This document shows, piece after piece, positions 1 to 11,660 of a DNA stretch of 64,000 nucleotides. The position numbers were made by a program, and so were the translations under genes. Source of the DNA: Ligula intestinalis (lineage: Eukaryota; Platyhelminthes; Cestoda; Diphyllobothriidea; Diphyllobothriidae); assembly GCA_036362985.1 (NCBI GenBank), contig JAYGXS010000003.1:37768394-37832393 (forward strand), read 5' to 3'. Within the stretch, counting starts at the first letter, position 1, and each line of letters opens with the position of its first letter. The notes below the pieces were generated by a model, which saw only the letters and a list, made by a program, of their open reading frames with translations, had not been told where the DNA came from and did no database searches.

Positions 1-4
1 AGGA

Positions 5-30
5 AACCCTCTTCCAACGGGAAGAGGGTT
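5..30. repeat. Perfect 11-bp hairpin at window start
   Basis: AACCCTCTTCC (5-15) and GGAAGAGGGTT (20-30) with a 4-base loop. No element context is visible, because the window begins here. Confidence 0.8.
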
Positions 31-2390
31 GGATTAAGCCTACCCAATTGACACGTTACAGAATTAAAGACAATGGACAGCCCAATGACCGACTATCCCC
101 CTGGATTTTCGGACACGGTTTTAAGCACAGAGATTACCCCCAGCAAATGATAAGGTCACAGACAAAGGAAGAAGTCTTAATTACTTAAATTTATCACTAA
201 CGCGGTAGATATACTATGAATTACAGTTAGCAGATATTAATATGATTGACGAGAAGACAAAGATGGGGACTCAGTAACTCGTTTAATTAATTAGCTCATG
301 CAAAGTCATCTGCAAACATGCCAAATCGACGAGTAAGTGCTTTTAAAAAGGCAATTTCGTTTTTGTTACTGTTACATTGCAGCTAATTATAGGTTTCGAT
401 AGGAATTTCAAACCCTAGACAAAACTGTGGCCTAGAAAATCTGGTAGCTTGTTCTGATCGTCGGAATGCAGATTGAACGTATGTGGCTAATCAGGGCGAA
501 CAGAGCATACTGTCGAAATATCTCGTGTCTGTGTTAACCGAAAAGCTAGTGGGCAATCGGGTCTTCTCTATCAGATAATGTGCTCTAATCGTTTTTACGG
601 GTTGCAGTTCGGACTCACGGATAGGACAACAAAAACGGGCAGGTCTGAGAGGTTAGCAGTCACTTCAAGTGAATCCTTAACACCCCTCCCCTCCATTCCC
701 TCGAAAAAGGGGCGTGATCTCGACTTTGTAGGCACGAAAACGATTGATTGGGTCGCCGAGAAGCTAGGACCAGAACTTACTAAAAGTTGTCACAGGGAAC
801 TTCTCTCATCTGTCAAAGCGTATTCCCAAATAGCCTGCATATGCAACTAAAGGACCAAGAGAGACGGTTCTGGTGTTCACTGCTTCTGACGGTAGTGTCT
901 GTGAACATCCCAAAAGCAGAGGCCGATAAACTCCCCACTCTGGTAATATGCAATCCATTGTTCTTTTCGGCAGGAAACTACTTTAAAAGACCCGAATACT
1001 TATCTCTGTACGAGACAAAATCATAGCTCTGGTGCTCGACTAATAATCCTGTCAGGCGGATACCTGAGCATCGAATATCCATCTATATCCAACCCAAATT
1101 ATTTGCAGAGAATCGGGAAGTTTCATCGAGACTGAAATTGACATTGCTGAATTATTTTGAGTCTTTATTCTGCAATGCCTTAACATCAGATCGGTGACGT
1201 CAATTGGTTCAGTTAGTCGCCGAACAAACGATCCACCATTGATCCACACACTGTCAATTGTGATCGGAAATGTTCAATGTCACACAGAAGCGGCTCTGTC
1301 CGATTTACCCACCCCGCAGGGTTGATTAGCTAAGTCTGCGCATGTCTCAGACTTGTTTACGATTACCTATGACTAAGGATTCCCGACGGAATCCGAAACG
1401 TCAGGCAAATAAACAAAACTCTTGTTCCAGTGATCGCATCTTCGTCTTCTAAGTCAAATAGGTCAGAAATGTCCACCTCAGTCTGTCCTGTCTTTTTTTT
1501 CTGCCCGTCGTTTTGTGAGCGTCTAGGCACAGGGCAAAAAGGCAAAACGAAACATAGATATTCCGAACCAGCAACCCAGGACGTAGTTCGGCGACCACTG
1601 AAGTGTGAGTCTTTTTAGGACCGAATTACACAAGCAAACTGATCTCATTCGCACAGGTAGTGAAAATAATAAGAAGAGTTTGTCTGACCGGAGAAGTGGA
1701 GGTCATCTCGATAATTGTATCTTTACAGGTAGATTAGATAAAGCAGCGTCATTGCGCCCACATTTGAATATATAAGGAATGGGATGCGATCGGTAGAATA
1801 TCAATCGTACTTTCGTTTCATCTGCTTCTTGGAAAACCTCTTCACTTTGAGTATGCAGTCGACCCCAAGAATTCGCGGGGTTAGAGACAACAGCTATCTG
1901 TAAATAGGTGGTATCCGGAAGCATTTGGGACTCCTCTAAAAACGCTTATAACGGTCTAGCTTAACGTTCAAACACACCAACTACACCAACACCCTCGAAT
2001 ATAATTTCAAGGTTCTCTTACAATATTTGCCCTGAAAATATCTGGCTTACAGCTACGCGTGAAAACATTTACAATCATTGCTCTTACCTAGGTGAAAACT
2101 AATCAAGTTGCCCCTGCAGTCAGGCACATACACACTTGATAGTAATATATGAACATTAGTAAACCACCTTTATCACGAAAATGCAAGAAAATAATTAGCG
2201 AATGTGTTGCGGATGCTCTACGAAAGCAAATCCGCGAATAGGCTGGGGGATAAACTGTATAGTTCATGCAAGATAGGCAATGCGGTTGCCAGTAGACAGT
2301 GACATCACACTGTGTTCTAATGCTCGTCTGCCCTATCTCACCCCTGGCCTCCTCCTGCTGTTGCCGAGGCTGAATCGGCGATAGGCAGAG
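31..2390. other. No gene seen (3' flank)
   Basis: Apart from the tail fragment at 1362-1462 I see only short chance frames. There is no splice-bounded exon in phase and no repeat I can define. Confidence 0.5.
1362..1462 (+). repeat. Penelope-type 3' tail fragment
   Basis: CTATGACTAAGGATT, then CGAAACGTCAGGCAAATAAA and TTGTTCCAGTGATCGCATCT. The same block occurs, diverged, at 41620-41705 (CTATGATTAAGGATT start) and in the 32-kb cluster and at the end of the Penelope-like element near 23.0 kb. Confidence 0.5.
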
Positions 2391-2394
2391 ATAG

Positions 2395-2515
2395 AGAGAA
2401 CGAGAGAGAGAGAGGCGACGACGTCCGGTGGGTTTAAGCAAGCATAAAAGAGGTCGATTCATAGGCTTTGGAGGCAGCAGGGGGGCGTCGAGAGCAGAAA
2501 ATCGACAAGAACGCA

Positions 2516-2546
<31 letters not shown>
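2395..2546. repeat. GA microsatellite and 28-bp poly-G run
   Basis: GAGAGAGAGAGA-type repeats at about 2395-2413, and an uninterrupted run of G at 2519-2546. On the minus strand the run reads as poly-Pro in overlapping open frames. It is G-quadruplex prone, and its length is likely unreliable in assembly. Confidence 0.9.
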
Positions 2547-3096
2547 CGAAGTAACGAATGTCTGATAAGCGGCGGTCGGAGCCTGTCGCCGGAAGCAGGC
2601 GTAGGCAGACGACGACGAGATCAGGGACATGTGCGAGGGGAATATAACGCAACTGAACAGACACAGAAAGATGCGGAAAAAACACAAAAGCCTAGAGGCA
2701 GGGAGGGGAGGGGATAGACGCGTAAAAGGGAGGCAGAGCAGAACAGGGCAGGACAGGGCACACGCAAACAATGGCCATCGGTCGTTGATAATGGTATCAT
2801 TACGCAGCACCAACATTTTCAGAAACAGCGGCGGGGGTGGAGGCATGTTTACACACACGATCACAGTCCCAGGGGTTGGAAAATATCGAGCAAGAAATAC
2901 GGCTGAGCTGTGAGCTATGGTGAAGTGGGACGTTGTGGCCAAAGGAAGAGGATGGACGGCCTTCCGAGAGAGTGCATGCGCGGTGTAGGCAGACTGTATA
3001 TAAGGTGAGGCTTTATCGAATTCACTTATGTGAAAGTTTTTGTAGGAGGTGCCAAAAACCTAGCAAAAATTGACATTGACTGGTCATGTTTTAAAG

Positions 3097-3425
3097 CAAC
3101 GTTTCCCAGGTGCAAATTTAAAGATGGCAAAAACAGCAAAATTTATTGGATCCATGACATTCCCCGCCCAAAGTTCTACCTTAGACGTCTTTCCCCGGTT
3201 TTTGCTGCCTATAGCGTTTTAACGCGCTTATGTTATTGATCAGCTTCTGCCATTTCGTATGACCTTGTTTCTATCGATTTTTCTGTATGGGGTCAATTTG
3301 TATTTTTTTTACGTGATTCACGTTACGAAATGAGAGGCAGCAACTCTCTCAGCTCTCTCGAAATGTCATGGATCCAATAAATCTTGCTGCTTTTGCCATC
3401 TTTAAAAATGGTCATGCTTTGTAGG
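3097..3425. repeat. Foldback MITE, long copy
   Basis: Inverted arms: 3114-3161 (AAAGATGGCAAAAACAGC, AAAATTTATTGGATCCATGA) and 3362-3406 (TCATGGATCCAATAAATCTT, GCTGCTTTTGCCATCTTTAA), with about 200 bases between. The left flank reads CGTTTCCCAGGTGC. Related pieces are at 38838-38960, 20848-20915 and 31790-31855. Confidence 0.65.
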
Positions 3426-3429
3426 AAGA

Positions 3430-5450
3430 GAGTCACAGGATTCTTTACGCAGCGGAAGGGAGCTGGCTAGCTTTTTCCTTTACGGGCTAAATACAGCGAC
3501 ACTGAGACGAATTTGTGTAAATGGAAGGATTGACCCTCTATACTGCTTTGAGAATTTAAGGAGCCGACTGCTGAAAACACAGCTACAGCTGTGATCTAAG
3601 GGATGCAAGTCTTTGAAATAGCACTTAGTGCTAACCCAGACAGGCGGCATGACTCATAAAATTTTATTAAGATACATACATAGACATACTGACCTCAGGA
3701 TGACACAAAACACTTGCTACCAGACGCAAAAAGGCCACAGACAACAAGAATTGACAGCAGCTGAGCTATGTGAATTAGCCGATATTCAGGTCATTTTGGT
3801 TATCACAGTGAGCCTTCCTTCAGTGCCAGGGAATGTTCTGAGAGTATTTCAAGACAAATCTGCGTACAATAAAACCAACGGCTCTGTACGATAATACCGC
3901 AGAAAATTAACGCAGCTTATAATTTATAAAAGCTCCAGCGACAAAAAAATCAGAAGTGTGAGTGGTTTATATCTTTAGATCAGCGCTGAGCCCCTTCGGA
4001 AGTCTTCAGCAAATTGCTAACCTTTCTGGATGTTTACAGACATGAAGCTGCAAACAAAAGCAGAATGACAAAACAAGCAGCTAGAGCTCACATGCTTCAA
4101 ACCAAAGATACTGCAGGACGTTCAGGTACTGGGTATGGGTAAAGATCAGATTCGAGAGTCTGCAGAGTAAGTACCGGCAAGGAGGGCTCGTATGGCCGCC
4201 TAAACGGAACAGGGGAACAGGAACCACCCAGAATACATGTGAATCTGCGCCAGATTCTGAGGAAATGAGGTTTATAATTAAAGTGAGGGTTAGCGTGGGG
4301 TATTAGGTTGGGGTTAAGGTCAGAATTAGGGGCTACGGTTGAGTCCATATAAACTGCATGGTTTATGGCTGCGGTTACGATTAGTTTACCGTTTAGTTCA
4401 ATGCTGGGGATATTTACCCTTACTGAAAATTATCGCAAGGCCACCTACTTGAAGTGGACGGAGTTTCCTTTTCCTGCATGTCCTGTTTAGCCGGCCATAC
4501 AAGTCATCTTTACTGAGCCGCCAACCAGCAATAAGAGGTATATCAAGTTAGTCAGGGACCCGAAAGTGGACAAACCCACTGCTCAGAGTGGCCAGCCTCA
4601 ATGCGCATCGATGGTCGTTTCGGGTTTGCACTGGCAACTTTCAGCTGAAACAACTGTATGCCTGTAAAAATCAACAGCTTCAGCATTCCTCGCCAAACCT
4701 GTTGCGCGCAAGCAATCCGCAAAAATGAACCACTTGCACAAGATTCTCACACCCAGAGAGAGAGAGAGAGAAAGAGAAAGAACTGCAGTACTGTAAACAA
4801 AACCACTATCCTCCGTGTTCAGACGCAAACTGCAGCAACGGCCATGAGAGAGAGAGAGAAAATTACTAGGTGATTCGTGCGAGCGAGAGCGTGCAAAGAT
4901 ACACCGACCGTGGGGAAATCGAGGATTTTTCCATGGATGTCAGGGCAGCAGGCTACGACAATCGACCCATTGTTAGAAAATGCCAGGAAATTAGGACCAG
5001 CTTAAGCACCAGGTTCACTGCCTGGACAATGTGTGTCTTCAAATTCACAAATCCCACCAGACCACGGACAATCCAGAGAAGTTTACGCAGATGGTCACAC
5101 GCGAGGGCCTAATGACGCGCGTCAGCCGTGGAACCTGTCGAGGTGAAAAAATGTGTGAAACCGGGGTTTGCGTGCCTGCCACGACCCTCTTCAGTTTCAC
5201 GTCCTCTGAAGTGTTGATGGACACCCGCTGTGCGAGGGCGACCAGTCATCCACATCAATCGTCTACCTAACGGGAAACTATTCAACACCTGTCATGTGTG
5301 AAGAAAATTCTTCCAAAACGAAGATAAATTGTCGTCTGTTCATTTAAGAACACAGCTTAGGTGAATAGACAACAAAGTACCACGGATACAGCAATTTCGA
5401 CTCATAGAAAAGACTGGGATGTGAATAGAAACTGCCGAATTCTAGGGAAA
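3430..5450. other. No gene seen
   Basis: It contains the family D copy at 4100-4530 and a (GA)n patch near 4756-4775. The rest is unique-looking sequence with short frames only. Confidence 0.5.
4100..4530 (+). repeat. Dispersed repeat family D, copy 1
   Basis: GGTTAGGGTT-like degenerate stretches (for example GAGGGTTAGCGTGGGGTATT) precede GCATGTCCTGTTTAGCCGGC and CATACAAGTCATCTTTAC. Similar ends occur at 5450-5690 (TGTCCTGATTAGGCGGTCAT) and at 45290-45590. Confidence 0.45.
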
Positions 5451-5690
5451 CTATGTTTAGGTTTGCGGTTAGGGTTTACCGTTAAGGCAAGTCAGCCGTA
5501 AGTTTAGGAGTAAGATTGGATTCAGTGTTAACTGCAGTGTTACGGTTTAGGGTAGGACAAGGCCACGATGTAAAAAGTGGAAAAATTTACCTTCGCTAAA
5601 GTATGCGCAGGGTTACCCTTATTACTTGATTGGGGCATTCCTATTCCCGTGTCCTGATTAGGCGGTCATACAAATAATCTGTGCCATCGA
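5450..5690 (+). repeat. Dispersed repeat family D, copy 2
   Basis: TTTAGGTTTGCGGTTAGGG, a GGTAGGACA-type stretch, then GTGTCCTGATTAGGCGGTCA and TACAAATAATC. It is a diverged copy of 4270-4530. Confidence 0.45.
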
Positions 5691-5837
5691 AAATAACCGC
5701 TACGTACCGACTATTACGTAACGAGGACTTTACGTCATAATGAGCACCCACGACAATCGTCTCATCACCTCGGAAATCTGTCCCCGACGACGAGATGGCA
5801 ACCTCAATCTCCAAAGCCAACCGCATCTTGATTGCGT

Positions 5838-6326
5838 GGAAGCATTCAGGTAATCTCCTCAAAATCAAATTGAAGAATATGGATCTGTAGTTTTTACGAA
5901 GTTTTTCTCTGGAAAAACCAAGTAAAGGAAATGAACCACTTTTCTTTAGGTTGTTTCGGCAGCATTCTAAGGCTACACAAAAAGAAATAATTTGGGGTAA
6001 TTAGCAGTTCGAAGTAATTAGCGTATACCCAGATTCCGTAACTGCAACACCGAACTCTCCAGCCCTTGAAACCCGGTTTTGATGTGCGGAAAGTGACATG
6101 GGTGGTACAACCAAAACGATCTTGGAACTGTTAATGCAATTCCATATGTGGAAGCATCCGGGCAATCTCCTCAAAATCAAATTAAAGATTACGAATCTGT
6201 AGTTTTTACAAAGTTTCTCTGTTGCACGGATAATTCGAAAAACCAAGTAAAGGAAGTGAACAACTTTTCTTTAAGTTGTTTCGGTAGTACACTAAACGTT
6301 ACATGAAAACAAATAATTCCGGGTAA
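5838..6326 (+). repeat. Local duplication of about 165 bp
   Basis: 5838-6000 and 6149-6326 are diverged direct copies: GTGGAAGCATtCaGGtAATC, TCCTCAAAATCAAATT, TCTGTAGTTTTTAC, AAAACCAAGTAAAGGAA and TTGTTTCGG occur in the same order in both. The second copy has a small insertion (GCACGGATAATTCG). Confidence 0.7.
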
Positions 6327-6362
6327 GTACTTAAGTTCTGGGATGTAGTTACATGCTCAGTG

Positions 6363-6594
6363 TCATCGCATTGCTAAGGCAGGTGCACCCAGGACGCAGG
6401 GGCTACGTCTGACAAGGGCCTGCTGGGACGACTCCTTTACGGTGGCATCGCTGCAGGTGTTAGTTGTGAATGGAGGCAGAAAAAAGGTCAAAAGAGCCTG
6501 AAAATCGCTGGTAGATGCCTCAGAAGCACGCATCAGCCCTGGAGGACCCCCATACAGGTATGGAAAGCTGCCTTCAAATAGGATGCAGTCATTT
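6363..6594 (-). CDS. Candidate terminal exon of the same gene
   Basis: The acceptor CTTTCATGTTCGATTGGCTTCAG is followed by A, which completes the CG left by the 10788-11050 exon to give Arg. The frame then stays open for 76 residues (starting NDCILFEGSFPYLYGG) to a TGA at 6363-6365. The composition is Ser/Pro/Phe-rich, loosely like the upstream exons. Against it: the phase match has a one-in-three chance, the ORF is short, and I see no AATAAA or ATTAAA on the minus strand in the 500 bases beyond the stop. The exon might instead use the internal CCTGGGTGCACC as a donor and continue, or be chance. Confidence 0.4.
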
Positions 6595-6599
6595 CTGAA

Positions 6600-7297
6600 G
6601 CCAATCGAACATGAAAGGACAGGAAACGGGGGCAAGAACGCACAGCAGGAATATCAACGAAAACAATCACCACCAAAGCTCCTCTCCTATTTCCTCCTCT
6701 CCAATGCGCACTAATTCCGTGTCACACCCTTCCATGCCTCACAAACACAGTTCGCATAATAAATGAGATCCGATGGTGAAAAACTTCACGGCCTCGGTGG
6801 CATTTGAACCCATGACAGGGAATGCAAGGCTTGCATACAGCCAACACCTGGACCCTACTGAGTCTTTTTTATCATTGGTTCAGATGAAATATGCAAATCT
6901 GCCAAAAAAGAACCTATTAAAAGTTCCAAGACCGTCTTGTTTCGACCACCCATGTACATTTTCAGGCATCCAAACTGGCTTACTGGAGAGTTCGGTGTTC
7001 CAGTCGGGGAATCCGGGTCCACGTCAGTTACTTCGAACTGCTAAATTCCAGCTAGACTACCCTCCAGCAAATACGGCCTAGCAACAATTAAAACAAGAAC
7101 ACCCTCTTTTAAAACAAACAAACAAAACAAATTTAGACCTTAGTAAAATTCATTCAAATAACTGCGAATCTGCCAAATACTTGCACTTGTCACCCAAAAC
7201 CACAGATACAATGTTATTAAGATGGGCATTATAAAAAACTCCGATCGAAAGGTCACCTCTGTCTTGTTCAAATCGACTGAACAGCTTAAGTGATAGT
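6600..7297. other. Candidate intron sequence, nothing defined
   Basis: It lies between the candidate terminal exon and the family A copy. No motif was recognised. Confidence 0.45.
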
Positions 7298-7871
7298 TCG
7301 ACCGTCGTTTTCGACAATGTCCACCACGAGCTCCAACAAGCTGAAGGCAAACGCGCCGCACTGTAGCTGAATTATAGTGAAAGTAGACTCGCGGGATCTA
7401 CACCACTCTCTCCCCCGCTCCCACAGCTGTATTCGATGTCAAGATAAAAGTCGAGAAGGCCAGAGGTGGGCAAGGGCGCAGGTAGCTGATGCGACTGAAG
7501 TCGTCCCTAAAAGCTTGCCACTATGCCCAGAACGGTCACTAACGCGAGATAAGCACGGAGCGACTGGCCGGGTGGCCCTTGTGACTATGCAGACAAGGGC
7601 GTGACAGCCACCGCCGCTATCACGCCGCCCGCAAATTCGCCAGGCGCCACCAGCCGGTATTCATTTATCTGGTTCAGCGAGAGAAGATACAATTAACCGA
7701 ACAACCATGTACAGGGCCTATAACCTCAGCGGGAAAACAGGCGCACATAATCTGATCCAAGAAAATTACCAGCGCACACCAGGCCGCAGGGACCATGGTT
7801 TGCTGAAGGGTGGCGTTGCATATGCACACAATCCTTAAACCTCGATGGCTTAGGTAGGAACCTACACACAA
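7298..7871 (+). repeat. Dispersed repeat family A, long copy
   Basis: It runs from GTTCGACCGTCGTTTTCGAC through TGTCCACCACGAGCT, GAAAGTAGACTCGCGGGATC and GTCGAGAAGGCCAGAGGTGG to GGGACCATGGTTTGCTGAAG. The same order is found inverted at 37960-38490, so the unit is over 500 bp. It has no coding capacity that I can see and no defined ends. Confidence 0.6.
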
Positions 7872-9374
7872 CGGTCAGAGGCTATCTGGTGAGGACATGC
7901 GGATGATGATGGACACATGGAGAGAGTAGAACTAGCCAGATAAGCACGTAGGTACCCCGCAAGCCAGTGGTGACTGGAGAATTTGCGGGGTAGGCCCAAC
8001 ACGACGGGGTGTGGCAGGCAGGTCAAAAAACCCATTAAAACCCCCCGCCTGGACGAAATGCGCCAGCAACGAGCCTCCTCCTCCGTCCGGCATCACCCCG
8101 ACGAAGGTGTGTGGTGAACGCCAGACTGACCGTCGGTGGGTCGCGGCGGGGGGGGGGACGGGAGGGGGACAAGACCACGACCAGTGAAACACACAGTGAA
8201 TCCTTGGCTCTGGAAAACACGTACAAGTAAAACAAGCGTGCAGGTGGTCGTGACCCGACACAAGTGTGCCGGTGTGTGCGTGTGTGCTAAAGCAACCGGC
8301 CGCGCAGCGGAGCGAAGGTCAGGTTTGGACGCGTGCACCGGACAGGCGGCGCCCGGTGGTGTGTTCGTAGAACTAGGAAATGACGGTTAGGATGAGTAGG
8401 ACGTGTGCGTGTGCATGCGTCATCGACAGAGCCAGATGGACTGCGCAAAATGCCCCCCCCCTCCCCATAGGGATGCAAGAAGTGCATTTAGAAACATTTT
8501 GGTTACAACAGACAAAAAGGGGTACTCCTCTCTCTCTCTCTCGCTGTACAGAACGAGGAAACCACGCAGCTGCAGGAGTCGAACGGCCTCACGAGTGGCA
8601 TTTCGCATGATACTGAGTGAGACGGCTCACTATTTGGGCACGGTAGACGCTTCTGGGGCTGTCCGTTCTCAAAGTAACAAAATACAGTGCAGTTCAGTGT
8701 TCGATTGGCCGGCTGTTTGAATAGCAACTTGTTCAGCAGCCACCTCTATACCGCCAACTCGATCGCACTATTCCCGGTTCGGTCAGGATCAATTGATGCA
8801 TGCACGTTATCGATTCGTGGAGGAGAGTGGTAAGTTGCAACTTAGGAGGCAGACCCCTTCTCCGATACCCAGAGAAAGTTCATGGCACAGATCGGGCCGA
8901 ACTGCCACACTGGGTGCTTCCCAAACGGGAAAGTGTACCTCTCCATCTAGATCAGCCGTCCCAGACTTGGGCACAACTGATAATCTTTCTTAAATCAAAT
9001 GACTTGGCGAGATGATGGGCTAAAAGTGTCCTTGAAAAAGTGACAATAAAGGAGACCTTGGCAACAATTGTTCGAGTACGCACAGGCCGTATCTCATGAC
9101 AACACCCGTACGCGGTTCATGTGCCGGGAAACATGCAAGAAGAACTAAACGAAATGTGTTGGACCTCAGGAATATCCGAATAGAGCAATGCTAGAGACAC
9201 AGAGCAGTCAGACAGCGTTCTCGAGTAAATATTGCGGCAAAAGGCGCCAAACGGGCGGTTGAATCATGTTCAAGCACAAAGGAATCTCGGACTATGCCGT
9301 AGTTTCTTCTTGGTGAAGGACCAAGAGTTTTTATTTAGTATAAGGCAACATAAGACAACCGAATAAGACAAGGG
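7872..9374. other. Intron sequence, GC-rich with low complexity
   Basis: It holds G-rich and GT-rich patches (GGGGGGGG near 8150, TGTGTGCGTGTGTGC near 8275) and a C9 run near 8453. Open frames here overlap on both strands and look compositional. Confidence 0.5.
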
Positions 9375-9600
9375 AGACTGAAACGGTCAGTTTTAGTTTA
9401 TTAGCCTTCATCAGCCAACCAGCCATAACCAACCACACGTTTTGAAAATCCCAAGGTTCGAACCCGCGACCTGTTGGTTAGAAGTCCAACGCCCTAACCA
9501 TAGAGCCACGGGCTCGTTTTTCTGTCCGTTGCGATAGGGTACATTAGCAATGGTAGATGGGCGGTCACAGATTGCGTTTCTACGCACCCTCGTCCCGTTG
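9375..9600 (-). mobile_element. tRNA-derived SINE, copy 1
   Basis: The minus strand holds a tRNA-like head: box A region GTGGCTCTATGGTTAGGGC, anticodon arm TTGGACTTCTAACCAA (anticodon-like TCT, as in tRNA-Arg) and box B GGTTCGAACC (about 9514-9448). A body with GGCTGATGAAGGCTAATAAA follows. A 5' leader extends to about 9600. Related copies are at 11530-11660, 33700-33970 and 33996-34320, so it is a repeat and not a tRNA gene. Confidence 0.7.
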
Positions 9601-10787
9601 TGTTTTGGGGTTCAACTGCAGGCCTCGCCAACGGTCAGAATAGCAGAATAACAGTGAGGTAGGAACTGTTTCTGCGTTTCTACCACATTGGCATGCACAG
9701 AGGATGAGCCTAAGGAGTTCGCCCAAATTGAAGCCGTCATTAGTACCTGTACCTACCTGTAGTAAAACAAGGATGGAACAGGTTAACTGAATCAAAATTC
9801 AGCAACTGGAATACCTGTCCTACCTGCAGCCGCCCCCCCCCCCCAAAAGTCACTTTGAAATGAACTTGCTGCATTTCCTAGGCGCTCAATTAATCGCGAA
9901 TAGAAGCACTAGGAACCGACAAACAGACATGAGGAACAGAAATTGCTTTTGTGTGTGTGTGTGCGGGGGGGTGGGTGGGTGGGCGAGCAAAAGTGGCCGG
10001 CGGTCCCGGCGTATGCGTGCAGCCCTAACTAGCAGCAGAAGGTAAAGGTGGCGCTTCTGGGTGAAGTATCACCTTTTCGAGCCGCCGAGGCAACACGAAG
10101 GCGGCTCGAGTGGTCTGCTGCCGCAAGCCCATTAAGGCTACAACAAATGGGCACGAGAAAGGCAATAGCGCATGGAGGGAACGCATGAAGGCAGATGGAG
10201 GGAGGGAGTGGGAAAGGCCGCAGCAGCGAGATTCTTATCGAGGGTGGAGGCCAGGTGGGGGAGAGGGATGAGTGCAGAAAGAAAAGGGTATGACTAATCG
10301 GGAGGCATAGAACTGATAAACAGGCAGACTGGCTCGGAAACTGCTAATCCCTATTCGTAAATAAGCCCCCAACACGACTGGCTAGCCAGGGAGCTGTAGA
10401 TTAAAATTGGCGAGCGAACAGGCTCTCTGGGGGAAGAAAGACCACGCAATAACACTTGAGGCGAACAGATGGCACACAAAACGATGATGTTGAGGTGATA
10501 AGAAAGGACAAAAAGAGGCAAAATGGCAGAGAGAGAGAGAGAGAAGGGGCAGGCAAAAAAAGGAAAAATCTAGGTGTGGGAAGAGGGAAAGCGAATGCTC
10601 AAGTTTACGAGAGAAAAAAAGAGAAGACATAGGATCAAATGGAGCCCAAAAGGGATCAGGCATCAGGGACTTCTAGCCAAGGTTGAAACGTACTACCGGG
10701 TCCAGACAACTATGACAGTTAAGAACACACACACACACATGGAACAGGGGGGGGGGGGAGAGAAACAAAAACACAGTTGGTGCTCAC
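9601..10787. other. Intron sequence, purine-rich
   Basis: C12 at 9833, (GT)n then G-rich at 9950-9985, the hairpin at 10077-10109, GGGA-rich tract at 10195-10280, (GA)n at 10528-10543 and G12 at 10747-10758, close to the donor at 10787. Confidence 0.5.
10077..10109. repeat. Perfect 10-bp stem, GC-rich
   Basis: TCGAGCCGCC (10077-10086) and GGCGGCTCGA (10100-10109), 13-base spacer. Its function is unknown. Confidence 0.8.
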
Positions 10788-11050
10788 CGTTGAAAGGAGT
10801 TGTAGGAATTCTCGTAGACCACGGACCCGGAACCGCCGGCCGAGGGGGGAGCACCAGCAGAGGCCGCGGCTGCAGCGTTGGCGGCAGCAGCAGCTGCCTG
10901 GGCTTGAAGGAGGGCGTTTGACGAGATGAGACCGAGGCCTGCAAGGGCATGCATATTGGCAGCGGCCATAGCAGAGTTCGGGTGCATTCCGGCCATCTGG
11001 GCCTGGCCCAAGGATCCAACCCGGCCTGGTCGCCCTACGGTTGCGAAACC
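10788..11050 (-). CDS. Exon encoding Ala-rich segment
   Basis: A 263-base exon on the minus strand. The acceptor is CCGCTTATGTCTGCAG after a C-rich tract and the donor is AACGGTGAGC. It starts on a codon boundary and ends with CG of an Arg codon. The 87 codons give a Gly/Arg start (GFATVGRPGRVG), a Met/Ala-rich stretch and a poly-Ala region (LLQAQAAAAAANAAAAASAG), then GGSGSVVYENSYNSFQ. Poly-Ala coded by mixed GCN codons (GCA, GCT, GCC) argues for real coding rather than a simple repeat. Several overlapping frames are open on both strands here because the exon is GC-rich; only this frame carries matching splice sites and phases. Confidence 0.82.
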
Positions 11051-11529
11051 CTGCAGACATAAGCGGGGGGGAGGAAGCAAGAGGCCAGTTAACAGAGACG
11101 ATTTGAGGAAAAGCAGATCAAATAATTCGGCAGTTCAATCCCTTCAATCGATAAGGATAACAACAACAACAACAACGACAAAAACCAGCCATTACCCAGA
11201 TAAGTTTGACACAGAGTATGTGTGCGCGCTTTTGGCCAACAGTCACAACCCTCCCTAACTTCCAGATCCAAGCTAGTCCTCTAAAGAGTAGAGTATCAGC
11301 TGACGCTACACTATTGGTGAACCACCTGGCTCCAAGACGTACGGTTGGGCAGTGATAACTTGTATATTGACCACTTATCAGCGTTTTTGATAGATGGGTA
11401 CTCATCAGTCGGTTACGTGAGTCACTCGCCCTGTTGTGTCTTGCGGCTCCTCTTCAAGCCCCAATAGTAGCCGCAGAGCGTTTAATAATATAGGCAGATG
11501 AACATTACCAGCAAATACTAGGAGACCGG

Positions 11530-11660
11530 AATGACCAGTGCTGACTTAGTAGCCTTTGTCATCCAGCTAGCTATACCAGATCTCAAACGTTGCGGCAACT
11601 GAGGCTCGAACCCGCAACCTGTTGTTTAGAAGTCCATGGGCTCGTTGTCTTGCCAGAGTG
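11530..11660 (-). mobile_element. tRNA-derived SINE, decayed copy
   Basis: Minus strand: GAGCCCATGGACTTCTAAAC, CAGGTTGCGGGTTCGAGCC. The box A part has been deleted between GAGCCCATGG and the anticodon arm. Box B is kept. The family body follows, degraded. Confidence 0.55.

Noticed and set aside
2103..2942. 279-codon minus-strand open frame with poly-Pro
   Set aside because: It spans the G28 run and GA microsatellite, overlapping frames are also open, and there is no family resemblance or splice context. The poly-Pro is the mononucleotide run translated.
4270..5480. Telomere-like GGGTTA stretches (also near 27620)
   Set aside because: These are isolated, degenerate GGTTAGGG-like words in a dispersed repeat, not a tandem array.
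9448..9514. tRNA-Arg gene (TCT-like anticodon)
   Set aside because: The stems are imperfect, a SINE body follows, and related copies exist at 11.6, 33.8 and 34.0 kb.
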